Shown piece after piece: positions 22,710 through 36,435 of a DNA stretch of 64,000 nucleotides. The position numbers were made by a program, and so were the translations under genes. The first letter of the stretch is position 1; each line of letters begins with the position of its first letter. Origin of the DNA: Onchocerca lupi (taxonomy: Eukaryota > Nematoda > Chromadorea > Rhabditida > Onchocercidae); NCBI GenBank assembly GCA_028564675.1, contig JAOVVO010000362.1:16732-80731 (forward strand), given 5' to 3'. The notes under the pieces were generated by a model that saw only the letters and a program-made list of their open reading frames with translations, was not told where the DNA came from and made no database searches.

Positions 22710-25700
22710 CTACTGGGAATTGAGCTTATCTATGTATTCTTTTGATAAATGTATTGATTGCCCAGTTATTTACGTTATTAACTTCGTTGTGAAACATAGT
22801 GTAAATACGATAATTCTGTAATTCTAACCAGCTCTAAAATATTTCCTCAAATCTATAGACTTTTGTAGGCTGAGAAAATCGGTAAACAGCACATATCACC
22901 ATTTATTAACGCATTACATCTTTCTGTTGCTGTTTTTGAAACACGCGACGCCAATATGATTCATGATATCTCATACAAATAAAGGAAAAAAAGTAATGAA
23001 ATTGAAAATTATCAAAAAAAAAAAAATAAAATTATCAATATCAGTATGCCATGGATGTAAGCTTATCTTTACTTTTTTCTGCATAATAATGTTATACCAT
23101 TAAAATGATTCGAATATGTTTTTGCAGAAAAAAAAAACATTTCCAGAGCGTAATCAACATTTGATCGAATTGAATATACCTTCTTTAGTAAAAAATCTTT
23201 AGAGGAGTATTGCTCTAAAGCCAGATATACCATCTTCTTTCAGCTGCAGTAGTAGTAATAGACCCATACATATTTCAAGAATTTATCTTTATCATAAGGA
23301 TAGTAGCCAGGGCGGACTACATAAAAAGTGAAATTGAGAAATGAAAATACAAACTGCAGCAAGGAAAGAATGCAAAATCCTACTATAGCTAAAAAATATA
23401 TATTTTCATTGTATACATGATGTCATCATTAATTTTCCTTCAAAATTAGTTTCTCTAAATAATCGAATTTTGCTGCACTGTTAATAGTAATATCAGTCAT
23501 TGCGGACATTTTCAAATTTCATATTTACTCTATTTTATCATTTCATTTTTATTTGGAAATATTAATAATGACTCAAAATCCTTCAAAACTTTTGAAAGCC
23601 AATGCAGATTTTCCTGTGGATTCAAATGTATTAGATCTTCGAAAAGAACAACCATTATCAAAAAAAATTTTCGAAATAAAATGCCATTTGAAGTACAACT
23701 AAAACATGAGGTAAAAACTATAAAGGAAACGAACAAATCGTCGTAAAAAAAAAAGTAAATTATTGCATTTGATGCAGTCCATAAGAAAAACTGCACAAAA
23801 TATATTTATTACTATGCATGACCACATTACCAAATATAATTTCCTCATCAAACATTGAAATTACTTATTTAAATTTCTTCTATTCATTTGCATTTAAAAA
23901 AATGAATGTTCACTCACAAACTTTATGCTTTTCACATTTTTTCAAACGACATATGCGACATTAATGATAATCACAATTTGATAACAACAACAATATTAGT
24001 GTCGCTAGTTTTACACAATATATAACATTAACATTTCTTTAAACTTTCATTAGTTTAATTTAAAAAAAAAAGTGTAGAAATTTGAATTTTGTTGAATTGG
24101 AAGCAATTTCGAAAGAATAAAAAAACTCAATCAATCGTGATTGAAATAAGATTGATTATGAATGATGATTCTTAACATAAAAATGATATCAACCCAATCT
24201 GACCACTCATATTTTTTCCGAATGATAGCAATGATATACCGAGATCTTTGGTATTAGAAGTTCGAAACAAAAAATCTTTTATATTTGCATAATTCAGCGA
24301 ATGCAGAAATATCCATTTTGAACAAAATGTCGAATTTAAATTCGCTGTCTTGTTTTGAAAAATTTCGGAAACATATAAGAAAATTGTTTATTGCAAGCTT
24401 TGTCTTTTGTTGAAGCAGAACTTGAAAAAATTTGTTTTGTTTCATCAATGCAAGTTCGGAAAAGAAAAGCATTTTGATATGTATATACAAAATATCAAAA
24501 TTCCGAAACGGGCAAATAATAAGAATTTAAACTTAATTATGATTTAGCATTGTTGATTGCTATGTATGACGTGGCATTTAATGTGTTCTGTTGGAATTCA
24601 GCCGAATATATTTTAGAATTTAAAAATTGCCGACTTGACGCAAATATTTAGGAACAATTTCATTCAAACTTGAAATGGCGAGTTTTTAACAAAGACCTAA
24701 TCCTTTAATGATCAGTCATTCATAGCTGAAATTGCTAAACTTGCAAATTAAAGGATGCTAATTAAACTGGATTAAAAGGTATACTGTAAGAAACATCTGA
24801 TATGCTTCTGTCATATATGCTCAGATCTATTTCGGTTCCCAAAATATATCGCAGATGCAATAATATTTTGCGAGTATTTATTCGACGAGATATCCACATC
24901 AACAGACCCCAAAAAACCATTTCTATTCCATCAGATATCGTTTTCCTAATAATTTCGGTCTATCTGTATCTTCCGTCAAATAAATTTTCTACGATGATTG
25001 CTGCGAAAATTTTTAATTATTTTGTTCATTTAATCATATTATTTCAGTCTTCATCTCCATTTACTTAAATTTAAAAATCAATTTAATCTTATATCCATCC
25101 ATACTTTTATATGTGGTGAATTAAACTGGTAAAAAAAAGAAATTATTTAAAAATTTTATTTTCGAACATTTCATTTAGAAGCCAATTATAGATTCTTTTA
25201 GCATATTTTCTACATATGAATTTTTTAGAGAAAAGATTATTCCATGAGTGAATTGGGATATGCTTGCAGGAGATTGTGCCATTCCCGCAAATATATCGCA
25301 TCAGTTGCATTACCTTGAATTGCGAAAATATTTTTTTCCTTTTTTAATTATAAATTTCTTCCTATTGATGCGCTGGATAGAACGATTCAGAATTGGAAAG
25401 AATGGAATTTTCGGTGCGAAACAAAGATAGCAAGTGAATTAATTCATTATAATGCATTAGTTGTGAAAATTAAGTACTTTGATTTCAGATTCCTAAATTG
25501 GACTTTTGAACTAAAAAAGAATCCCATACTTTCACTATGCTTCTGTTTCTATTTACAGGATTTTGTTTAGGGTAAATGGTTTACGTTAAATTTCACTTTG
25601 ATGCTTCGATTGTACATACACCATGTTTTAATGTTTGATAATAATTAGATGCGAGATTTTGAAACATTGGTATCTAATGAATTTTTTCTTTACTGAGGCA

Positions 25701-27881
25701 ACACATGCTGTCAAAACATTGGATTCTGGCGTTAAACTCTTGGTAGACATAATATGATGGGAAAATGTGTAACTTCTACCCTGAATGTAATATAGTCTGA
25801 ATAGATTGTCTGGGTTTTTTCATTTTCATTTAGATAACAATGTACTGGAGGTGCATTTCGAGTTTTTTCTATCACTTTTCCTTTCTACTACCACTAAATT
25901 AATATTGAATAATAAAGTGGAACGTAGCATATAATGGGACATTATGTAATTCATAAATTCTACTTATTATTTTAACCCCAATATTACGATACATCATTTA
26001 GACATAGTAATGAGGAAGATGAAAGATGCCGCAAGGAGATAGTTGATAGAATATATCATTAATCAGAAATTGTGAAAATAGTAAAAAGATTTTTATAAAA
26101 TTCTGATAAAAATAGTATTATTTATAAACCGTTTCAAATGCTAAATAATTACACGGAAGTAAAAAGAGGACAAGATGCAGAAACATTATTTTCTATACAG
26201 AATACAATTGACGACAATTAAAATTCATGAAGTTTATTTATTTAATATATCTTGCTGGCGATTGAAGGACAGATTCGTTCAAATGATTCAATTAATGATT
26301 TTTACAATTAAAATAGATAAAATAAATGCCATAAAAAAAGGGATTGTAATTCATTAAACAGCAGTATTCAAGCTTTTACTTTAGTCGAATATCGTTTGCA
26401 TTTATGCAGCATGCCGAATCCTCACAAGCTGCCAGAAAATATGTACGGATAATATGATAAAAAAATGTTAATGAATCACTTACTAAAAATGTTGTTTTTA
26501 TTCTGGATGTGAAAAAGGTTTGTTTTATATCGAAAGAATATATAAATCGGAATAAATGATGTTTTTCTTGGATTTTTGGATTTAAATACAAATTTTCCAT
26601 TCTCATTTTTGCTTGAATTTGACCTATTCACAATTTTTGAATATTATCAAATGAGACATTTCTTTAGGAAATACTAATTTTACATAAAATTATGCACTGT
26701 CTTAGATTTATTATAAAAGACTGTCGCAAATTCAAATCACAACCTAGTTAATCCTACACCAGTAATTCGTATGGAATAGCGTTTGACTGCAGTCGAAGTG
26801 GATGTAGTGGAAAAAATCAATGCATAGTGATGTCACTGGCTGGAACAAACTGATCTAGCATTTGTTTTTTGCGGTCACTTATAAAGAGCAAATTATATTT
26901 GAATCTTGTGATATAAACTATGAAAATCATTCTAAACAACAAACTGCTGAAAATAGAGAATTGAAAACAGACGAAATTTCATGAATTACCACATTTGGCA
27001 TGGTCAAGCGATAACCAATTATTGAGTTGAAAGAGATAATGATATGAAGAACATATTTAATTGTGAAACAAAGTATTCTTAAAATTTTTACATTGAATTA
27101 TCACCATTCATCTCTTTTTCTTTCAAAATTTTCATAAGATAGCGACCGATAAACTGTTGTATGCATTGAGCTACCGAATTCAATCAGATTATCCATATCT
27201 ATTTCTAATCAATTGCCGTCAGTTTCCAGTATTTAAAAACCATTGTGATGATGCAAGGTCAAAAAAATGTACTGCAACCAGAGTTCATGACTGAATGACC
27301 TTCAACGGTAACCATTAGTTCTTTTAAATTTATCATTCTATTGAAGTACTGCCATTTTTATGATTTTCTCGGGTCTTTATGTATTTTTCTATTTTAGATA
27401 TTTTATTAATATTTCAATATATGAAAAAATGAAACGGTAGTTTTAATATTTTAAATTTTGATTTGACTTCATTTAAGCTAATTTATTTCAAACATTTTTT
27501 TCAAAAACAGCTTTCAAAATAAAATTTTAGAAAATAGAATCATTTTTTTGATTATTATCCTTGCGTAAATCTCTTAAATTGGGCGGTTTTGGCACCACAG
27601 GTGGTTGGTAAAAGACAGCAATATTTTAGCTGTGTAGAATTTAATCGAACATGCAGTTACCTATTTTCGTTTCAGTCCATCTTTTAAACTTCTTATTTCT
27701 GTATAAGCCGATTTTATTCTACCCTTTACCGAAAGTTGAAATTTCCATTCTATCTAAATTTTTGTGTGAGCAATGGGTTCAGTACTTGTCCTCATTCCAG
27801 TATATTTTCGAATTTCACAGCTGCCACATACTACTTTCACTGTCTTTAATCACATCTAATTTTATTATTTGCATTTTTCGA

Positions 27882-29360
27882 ATGTGGTCTCTATGGATAT
27901 TAGTCATTAACTTGCATTTCATTAAAATCAATTCGCAATTCAACAATCAAATATGGCAATATCGATCACCTGATAAGTATCAAATAATGGAAAAACCTAC
28001 TTTTTATCCTAATCATCAGCAATCACATCTAAGAATACCAATGCCAGTAAGCCTGTTATATCCAATAATTTGATTCTATTTATGTTGTACTTATCAAGGA
28101 TTAGCAAGCTAAAATAATTGCCGCTAAATTTGATGCCTGAGAATTTTAATAGGTGTGGATTTGCTGCAACGATGCGATTTATTTGAAATTTTTTGAATTC
28201 AAATAACATTCCAGGTATATGAATTCAACCCAAATTTATATCCGATATCATTTCCAATCTCCCTCCATCCATCGCCTTCTCTGCAAGCTTTCACGGTTTC
28301 AGCACCAAGTCTTCAAAATCTTCCATTTCAATCAACTTGGATGACAAATAATCCTCAAAAATTAACAGACCAGAAGGAATATATTGGTTTTGTTAAGGAA
28401 ATAAAAAAAAGTGATGATGTTATGAACCGTATCTCAACAAAGCCAGAAAATGATTATGATATCTCAATTCATATAAAAAATAACCTGCCGGATTTTTTAA
28501 GTGGAACATCGGATGATGTACAAAAGAAAGTGAGTTCAATACATAGATTATGTTTTATGCTAATTCAGAATGCCGATTCGTTAGATCATGTGGTCTAAAT
28601 TTCATTAAGCTAAAAAATTTCTTGAAAGCTAAACTTTACATAAGTAAGTCTGCAAAATGCTTTGAATTGCAGTTCTACAAAATCGTATTAAATCCAGACG
28701 AAAGTTTCCAACAGAAACAAAGCAAACTAGATCAATTAGTTTCGACTTTGGATGAAGAAAATCAGGTAATTTGATTGACATATTACTGAAACAAAAAAAT
28801 AAGGCATGAAAAGATTAGTTGGAAAAACTTGAAAAAACCATAATTAATGAAAAGTGTGTTTTTATAGGAGCTATACGATCGTTATCGACGAATGAAAGAG
28901 TTGGAAGAAAGAGAAAAACGTGATCGAGTTCATGCTATTGTCGCAAGCATGTCTAATAAGGCGCAAACTGTCTTTGCAAAGGTTTTCATTTTACGAATGC
29001 TTCTTATACGTGCTACAATATTTTTAATTACTACTGATTGGAAGATTATCGATTAAATAAAAAAAAGAGATAAGATTTCCATGATGCATGTGTTATGAAC
29101 AAATTATTTCATAACTTGGAACTTTATGGTATATTATCTTTATTTGTAAAATTAATAATGAGATTAAATATGTATCTAAAAGAATATAAAGAATGCTAGC
29201 TGAAGGAAGAAAAATTCTGCAGTTATCGGCGGTGCTGATGAATCCAGAGATGAAGGATATGGATCGGATGAATAAAATTAATGAATTCTACAAAAATGTC
29301 GATGAAGATGTTAAGAAAGAGTTTAAAGACAGGATAAATGGCCTAAATTGGCAACCATAA
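27882..29360 (+). CDS. SXP/RAL-2 family (DUF148) secreted protein
   Basis: Exons: 27882-28046, 28215-28529, 28673-28765, 28868-28981, 29223-29360, all phase 0, giving 274 residues. Residues 1-19 form a signal peptide (MWSLWILVINLHFIKINSQ). Residues 20 to about 140 are a Pro/Ser/Asn-rich extension without a known domain. The DUF148 domain starts at about residue 145 with NLPDFLSGTSDDVQKK. It continues through FYKIVLNPDESF, the Lys/Glu-rich helix ELYDRYRRMKELEEREK, MSNKAQTVFAK and LSAVLMNPEMKDMDRMNKI, and ends VKKEF. The family is nematode-specific, often secreted and well known as antigens of filarial worms; its biochemical role is unknown. The start was chosen because it gives a signal peptide in frame. 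Domains of this family usually make up most of a shorter protein, so the roughly 120-residue N-terminal extension is notable. AATAAATAAAT at about 29578 could serve as a polyadenylation signal. Confidence 0.92.
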
Positions 29361-29870
29361 TTAAATTATCGAAAAAACATGCTTGTGAGAGCCAAAAATG
29401 TATGAATGAAGAAAAACGGAAAGAAAATGAAGAAATACTTGAAATCTTGTGATTTATCAAAACATTCTTCAATTACTGTCATGTTATTCCATTATTATAA
29501 TTTCAGTTTGTTTTTTTCCTAATTTTTCGTTTTGTATGTTTTAATATTAAACAAGTTTTTAAGAAGAGACGGCCAAAAAATAAATAAATTATGTGCCACT
29601 TACATTTGTTAGTATTTGTTTGGCATTTTGTTGTTATTAAATAAAAGTGTAGAAAATAAAAAGTGAACGATGTTGCTGGTAAATGAAATTATGAATCCAT
29701 TAAGGTCAAAAAATGGTATAAAAGTGAAAGTTCTTATTGGATTGAAAAATTTCGCCCCGCAATCCAGTTCTCCAGAGAAAAGTCCCTTCCATTATTAGAT
29801 TTTTGTTTTAGAAGAGACTGTCGAGCACTTATTACTTTGCTGAAAAAATTTAATTTCTTTGTCTAACAAT

Positions 29871-29884
29871 ATTTTGCAATTTAG
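29871..29884 (+). other. Likely trans-splice acceptor of the P450 gene
   Basis: A T-rich tract followed by TTTAG ends at 29884, only ten bases before the ATG at 29895. In nematodes an acceptor so close to the start, with no coding exon upstream, usually receives a spliced leader. Confidence 0.5.
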
Positions 29885-29894
29885 TATTGTCTTT

Positions 29895-32800
29895 ATGCCT
29901 GCATTTTTCGCCATCGTAGTATTCATTATATTCCACGCCTTCATCTATTACCTGTATAACGAATATGTGGTTCTGCGATACAAATATCCACCAGGACCAA
30001 TCCCATTACCTTTTATTGGGAATTTCTTGCAGGTAACAATAAATATAATTTAACTGAATAGACTATTAAATTAATGCCCTATAGAAGAATCTTTAAAATA
30101 TGTCACAGAATGTTGGATAAGGTCTAACTGCAAATTTTGCGCTTAAGCTATTTTGCACCAAAATACGTCGAATTTTCGACTTATAAGAACAGCTTGATTT
30201 TATAATTTAACTATTACTTCAAAAAAAAGTCAATAGTCATCTGAAGGCAATATTAATCTTAATTTTGAGACAAACAATTTTAATATCAAGTCACTAAATA
30301 TTGGCTTTCATAAGACGAAATAATATAGATAAAAATTTATAGTTGAGGGCTTGAAAGATACCAAATTCTAATACTTCTGCATTAGCAGTTCAAATTATAA
30401 GCTGTTGATAATTGTGTGGGAAATTTTTGACTTCAATCTAAGCTGGCACTGCAATGTTCTTGCTAGGTGTGCATCCATAAAAAGTTTGATAGAAAAGTTT
30501 CCTCCCACAAAAGGGAACAATATGTTTCAGATTGACCTAGCTTATCCACATCGTTCAATAATCAAATGGAAAAAGAAATTTGGCCCAGTGTTCACCATAT
30601 GGTTGCCTGGACCAATTATCGTACTTGCAGATTACAAACTTCTTCGTGAAACACTCGTTAGCCAAGGTAAGATTGCTCATACAGTCTGGTAACTGAAACG
30701 AACTTTTCAATCTTTCAATTATTCTGTTTGAAAGATTCAATTCAAACGAATGAAATAGAGTATTTCATTAGAAGTCTGCGACAGAGTAATAAACTAAGTT
30801 GTAAACATTATTAAAACAGTAAAGTATTCAGATTTTAAGTACATGTTTGAGCGGAAAGAAATTTAATTTGAATTGGGAGTTTATTTGAAACATTCAGGAA
30901 ATATTTTTGCTGGTCGGCCGATGTCATTCGTTTACGGAATCTTTAGTAATCATTGTCCAGATGGTGATGGGATTATTTTATCACAGAATGAGAAGTGGAG
31001 TCACCAGAAACGTTTTGCTTTAAGAGTTTTTCGTGATTTTGGAATGGGCAATAATATGATGGAGCAAAAAATCCGGCACTATACAGATATTCTCATTCAA
31101 CAGCTAAGGAAACAGATAGGAGCCAGTGGACTGGTTGCTTGTTACTTTTCTTTATGTGATCTTGCGATCTTATTTCAACAATATTTTCTCGAGATTGAGC
31201 TATTCTATTAACCATAAAGATCGAGAATTGAAGATATTCAGTTGCCCGTGTATCTGTTTTCAAAAACTCGGTTGAATATTAACCTCTCTTACTTTTTAAG
31301 TCTTATATCTAATTACTGATTTATTTACAGAAAACCACAATAACCGATCTCCACTTACCAATTACATTCTGCGTGGGTAATATTATCCATGATCTAGTTC
31401 TTGGCAAAAATTACGAATATGGTGACCAAGAATTTTTACGATTCAAAAAACTAATCGATTCTATTCTTAAAGATGTAAGAGTTATTTATAAGTAATATTT
31501 AATACACCTGCTAACTTAATTATCAATTATATTTTGCAACTAATCTAAAAGTGGACTGATAGGGAAGTCAATTTTAGCAAATAATTGTATGCTTTCTAGT
31601 ATTGACTTGCATGATTGCAAATTATGATTAGTTTTGATTACTTTTTTTCTATTCCAGTTCGTCAGTATTCCGATGTTAGTTGTGGATCGTTATCCAATTG
31701 TACGATTCTTGTTACCGACGTACTATCGTTTTTGCAAAAATGGTTTTGCACTACAGCGATTTTTTTTGAAACATATTGAAGAACATGAAAAGGCAATTAT
31801 TACTTCTACGAGCAAAGATGATGAGCCGAATGATTTCATTGATGCTTACCTGAAAAATATGATTAAGTACATGGAGAAGAGAGAATATAAGTAAGAAAAT
31901 TTAGCCTTCTTTCTATTGTTAACAAGATGTTACAGATAGCATGAGTGATAATTCTGCAAAAGTGAAATGAAGTTAAGTTAATATTTTTTATCTCTATCAT
32001 TTGTCATTCAACTTGCGTACCGATAATAGAATTGCATTTTCCACACTGTTCAGACTTACTTCGATAAGTCGTTTATTAAACAGCATAATCAATTTTTAGT
32101 TTGATTCACTTATAATAAAAGAATATTAAAGCGCATTTTTAAAGTTTTTTTTTTAATGAAACAATCATTCGTCGTGCACATCTTCAGCAAAATAACATTG
32201 GCTTTGAATTCTGGTGATCTGTGGACAGGTGGAATGGAAACAACAGTAACAACACTTCGCTGGGTGATTATCTATCTAATTCACAATCCAGATGTCCAGA
32301 AACTTGTGCACGATGAGATCGATAAAGTAATATTTTGCTCGGATAAATGTAATCGAGTAGAAACGAATATTTTGAAGTATTTAACCGATTGGTTGATAAA
32401 TCATTCCTTCTCTGCTAATTTCCGATTCGATAGCATTTTTTTAAGACCTTAAATTTAAAAGTTAATTCTGTCAAGAAACTATTATGTAACTCCCTTCTGA
32501 TGATCGGATTTTCGAAATTATAGCTGAGACTTCAATCTATGTTTGAATTTGGTGCAGCAAAAAAGTTTATATTCAAATGGAGCCAAATATTCAGCATTTA
32601 TCGATATACTGTAACAGTAGCTTAATTCCGGCTGGTATTCAGAATCTCGGGACGAGAATGGTGTGCTGGGCAGATCGAACTTGCATGCACTATACACTGG
32701 CAGTGATTTGCGAGGTGCAACGCATCATTAATGTTTTACCATGGCACATACTACATGCTACTACTTGCAACACTACTTTATCTGGCCATAAAATTCAGAA

Positions 32801-33602
32801 GGTGAGAAATGATGTCATTGAAATCGAAATCTCTGCTTCATTTTGATTTGCTTGCCAAATTCATTCCAGGGTACAGTAATAATGCCACAAATTGGTGCCA
32901 TTAATTTCGATGAAAATCTTTATCCAAATGCAGAAATTTTCCAACCAACACGATTCCTTAACAGTGAAGGTGCTCTTCTCAACTTTGAGTATTTCATGCC
33001 ATTTGGTATTGGGAAGCGATCGTGTCTGGGAGAAGCACTTGCTCGAACGGAACTTTTCATCATCCTCACAACTTTACTGCAGAATTTCGAATTCTCTGCT
33101 GCTCATGGTAAACGTAAATTCAGAAGAATTAAGCGGGAAATCGAAAATAGATATAATTCAAGATAAATTATCTTCTCCATATTTTATGTAATTTACCTTA
33201 AGTTCGTCCAAGCTTATCAATTTGCCTTATTTTGCAGTTCAATTTCGTAATCATATCGCTTATATGTGTTTGTTCTCCCAAACATACCACAAAATATCGG
33301 AGTCGTAAATTTATGCAAATTAAGACGATGAAGTAGTAAATTATGTTGTGGCAGTAAAAAATTTGAGCAGTTCTTTCCAAAGTTCTTCATTTTTACATTG
33401 GAACAAAGTTCATTTTTTAAAAGAAAAAAAAGAAATCTTGTTCATAAAATGAAATAAATTGCAACCTTTTTTGAATTTTTACAATCTTTTTAAATAGACA
33501 TTGATTTCAGGAGAACCACCAAGCTTAAAACGATATCCTGGTATGGTATCAGTACCCCAAGACTATGTATGCCAGATACGTGCTCGAAATGAAATTGCAT
33601 AA
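29895..33602 (+). CDS. Cytochrome P450, CYP2-clan type, complete
   Basis: A heme-thiolate monooxygenase anchored in the ER. Exons: 29895-30032, 30531-30666, 30898-31133, 31331-31474, 31658-31890, 32188-32326, 32643-32801, 32870-33107, 33511-33602. All phases match, giving 504 residues, the usual P450 length. Residues 1-20 are a membrane anchor, followed by the hinge PPGPIPLPFIGN. The C-helix contains WSHQKRF (residue 125 on). EPNDFIDAYL lies in exon 5. The I-helix oxygen-binding motif is GGMETT (310-315). The K-helix ExxR is EVQR (366-369). The heme loop is FGIGKRSCLGEALAR with the ligand Cys447. The C-terminus carries GEPPSLKRYPG and QIRARN. The closest style is the nematode CYP33/CYP36-like group of the CYP2 clan. 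The substrate cannot be read from sequence. Every key residue is present, so the enzyme should be functional. Confidence 0.95.
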
Positions 33603-33864
33603 TTTAATATCATCTTTGATATTATTGAAATATCACAATTTGTTCATAAATGTGATAGTTTTCAAAAAATGAAAACAATGGAAGATTATCGAGCTGATAC
33701 AATTATAGTTACTGAAATAATCAAATACTGATATGAGCAGTATATTAACTTAAAAATAAAACTCAAAAGTGTCTGTCAATTTGACTTATGTCTATCGAAA
33801 AAAAAAAAAGATTTATTTTTCATAGACATGCAAGAAAACTGCTGCAAATTGCAAGAATTACATT

Positions 33865-34035
33865 ATGAAACTTCTTTCGACGTTTTCTACTGCTTCTTGG
33901 AAATTTCTCACAAATCATTCATACTTTCTATGGAACAAAAAATTAGTACTGCGAAAATCAGAAGTGAATGATTCTAAAGAATTATATCGGACCTTCTCAT
34001 CAACAAAATCCAGTGCTGCAGCTAATAAGAATTAA
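33865..34035 (+). CDS. Short uncharacterised ORF (56 residues)
   Basis: A single open frame begins MKLLSTFSTASWKFL and ends SSTKSSAAANKN before TAA. It lies 260 bases past the P450 stop and is followed by AT-rich sequence with AATAAAT. The N-terminus is basic and hydroxylated, like a mitochondrial targeting peptide, but I recognise no family. It could equally be a chance ORF in the P450 3' flank. Confidence 0.2.
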   Translation: MKLLSTFSTASWKFLTNHSYFLWNKKLVLRKSEVNDSKELYRTFSSTKSSAAANKN

Positions 34036-34510
34036 ACTTTTAAAAACTTATTGAATGACAAATTTATATAATAAATCAGACTGTATGATGCTCTACTGGC
34101 GCTTATTATTGATCTTATTATTGACTTACTACTGTTACTGAACATTATATATGTCAATTTTCTTTAATTATATAATCCTTCTGGTTCAGTTATCACTTTC
34201 CATTTTTAATTTAATAATTTGATTGTTTAGTGTATCGCTAGTCTGCTACTCCATAGATTGATTCATTTTTAGGTATTCTTGAATCGTATTATTTCAATCC
34301 TAATTTAGAGTTTTCAGATTTAGAGATTTAAGGAGAAAGCAATATGCCCAATTTTTATATTTGATGAAAAATATTTCTTATTGATTCTTTTATTATCAAA
34401 AATAAGTTTATTCTCTGAATTCTCGACCAAAGTTTTTCCTCATCCTGAAAGAATTTACCAAATAAAACTATATATTTTTGGATTTAAGTTGTTAACAGTA
34501 AGCTTAAAAG

Positions 34511-36174
34511 ATGACAAAAATGTTCCGCATTGTTACATTTTGCATATTTCTATTGGTTTTGGAGAAAACAACATGTTCTATGACAATTCAGGTATGAACG
34601 TTTGCTGATAAATTTATAAAATTCGGAAAATTTATCAATTTGATACTTAATATCCTCTTTTTCTACTTTATTTTAGATATTTTTTGACTGTTTTCAAACT
34701 TTTTTGACCTTTAAATCTACGTTTTTAGCGTGAACAAAATCATGGAATGACATCAAAAAATGTTCCTTATGAGAAAATGAATGATAATGATGACAACAAC
34801 ATCAAGGTTTCTATAGAAGGTCAGGCCTTTTTGCATATTAATATATTTTTAGGATTTAATTGCTACAAAGTTTCGTTTTAAAGTTTTATTGTAATATCCA
34901 ACTTGAACTAGCTATCACGCATGCATCCCATAAGCAAGACATGAAATATATGAAGCTTCTTAAATTTTGAAAATATCTTTTCTGATATTTGATTAGTACA
35001 TCACACTCTATCTTGCTTTAATGCTTAATTGTAATGTAAGGTGATATAAAATTGCTTAAATGCCTTCATAACTTCTATTTGGTCAATGAGTTTTTGTTTT
35101 TCTCCATATTAAATCTGTTTTATACTTGTTTCTAATTTGCTACATAATTATTCATTTATTGACATTGCTGCGGTTTTAAAGACAATTACTAATTGCAGAG
35201 ATCGATCACGAATACTTGGATAACTTACCCAGAATTAATGAGGAAAGATTATCACAAGATGTTTTGGTAATTTTTCAACTGCTCACATTTTTTTTCACAT
35301 TTTGAATCATAAATTTCAAAAATATGGCCTGTAAGAATCAAACAATGCGCTTTAAAATTTTCGAAATAATTTTAGTGAATGTTAAAGAAGCCCGATTAAT
35401 AAAAATAGAAATATCAAATCACATCCATTGATAAATGGAAATGATTTGTTATATTTGCGATTTACGGATAGATCGCTATTAAGTCGGTTTTAATTACGAT
35501 TCACGAAAGACAACACCATTCCAGTATGTGGATACAACGGCAAAAAAGCAACTGAAGGATGAAAAGATAATGAAAAATAATGATGAATTGCAAAATGATA
35601 GCAATGATGGCAGTGAAGATTACGAAGAATCAAGCAACGAGGTAATTCTTTCCGCTAACAGCCAAAAAAAAAAAAGAAAAAAAAAAACGATAAAAAATAC
35701 AAAGTTGATTATTCACTTGGATATCATTGAAAGTATTGGATTTAATTTAAGTTTCTTTTAGTTCTGCAATTGAAGTTTCAATTTCTAGATTGCTTGACAG
35801 ATCGAAATTTAAATTAACAAATCTTGTTCTTCAACAATTGCATAATTATCATATCAATTTCTTGAAATATATATTATTAAAGAATAAAGAAAATAGCGAA
35901 TTAGATGAAAGTGATGAAGATTATTCAGATGGAGTTATCAATGATAATAACTATTTCACGTATGTTCCGTCATTCACGATTTCAATGTCATTGTGATTTT
36001 TTTAAAAGAAGATTAAAATATGCAAATTTCAACAATTTTCTATTTTTTAGTAGAAGAATTTATCACATTTTATCAGATTACTTAATTTATAAAAAATTCC
36101 AATGGAAAATGAGAAATTCAAATGCGAAAAAAAAAATGAATAAATCTAATAAATGTAAATCTCGTTATAATTAA
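34511..36174 (+). CDS. Small secreted protein with acidic middle and basic tail, family unknown
   Basis: Six exons join in one frame: 34511-34591, 34729-34819, 35199-35266, 35525-35641, 35883-35959, 36051-36174, giving 185 residues. Residues 1-23 are a signal peptide (MTKMFRIVTFCIFLLVLEK then TTCS). The middle is strongly acidic: NDNDDNN, NDSNDGSEDYEESSNE and SELDESDEDYSDG. After YFTRRIYHIL the chain switches to a Lys/Arg/Asn-rich tail ending KCKSRYN. I recognise no domain. The RR pair at the acid/base switch could be a prohormone-type cleavage site. The acceptor of exon 5 (ATTAAAG) is the weakest splice signal; the other junctions are good and all phases agree. This looks like a real, fast-evolving secreted gene of unknown function. 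It lies between the P450 and a hydrolase gene on the same strand, with no evidence of an operon. Confidence 0.65.
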
Positions 36175-36404
36175 CGATTTTGACTTATTTTTCCAGGTTA
36201 TGGTTTACAGTGAGCATATTACTATGGAAGTTTTTGTCTGGTTTTCAATCTGAGTGAAATCCAATCGTATAAAACTATGACTAAATTGCTTATATGTTTT
36301 GTCGTTCATAGTTTTACTAAATTTCAATTTATAATGAAATTTCATTGCATCCATTTGAACCTTTTTATCATCGTATTTCATAGCGCTATTTAAGGCTTCT
36401 CAGA

Positions 36405-36435
<31 letters not shown>

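Larger units (their letters stand above)
21166..27881. other. Long gene-poor region
   Basis: This is 6.7 kb of AT-rich sequence with no family-level coding similarity that I can see. It holds a tentative three-exon small gene (21969-22328) and a short minisatellite (22631-22709), both listed separately. Open stretches at 24802-25068 (plus) and 25248-25430 (plus) have no recognised similarity and no convincing splice partners. It separates the transposon/Argonaute relic cluster from the block of plus-strand genes starting at 27882. Confidence 0.5.

Noticed and set aside
24802..25430. Two open frames that could be exons of an unknown gene
   Set aside because: No family similarity and no splice signals linking them. 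Composition matches the surroundings.
27651..27881. In-frame extension upstream of the SXP/RAL-2 start
   Set aside because: It would bury the signal peptide behind about 77 hydrophobic residues. ATG 27882 gives a clean secreted protein.
30405..30530. Coding stretch just before P450 exon 2
   Set aside because: The TTTCAG acceptor at 30530 joins exon 1 directly to the conserved YPHRSIIKWKKKFGP block. The upstream part has no family match.
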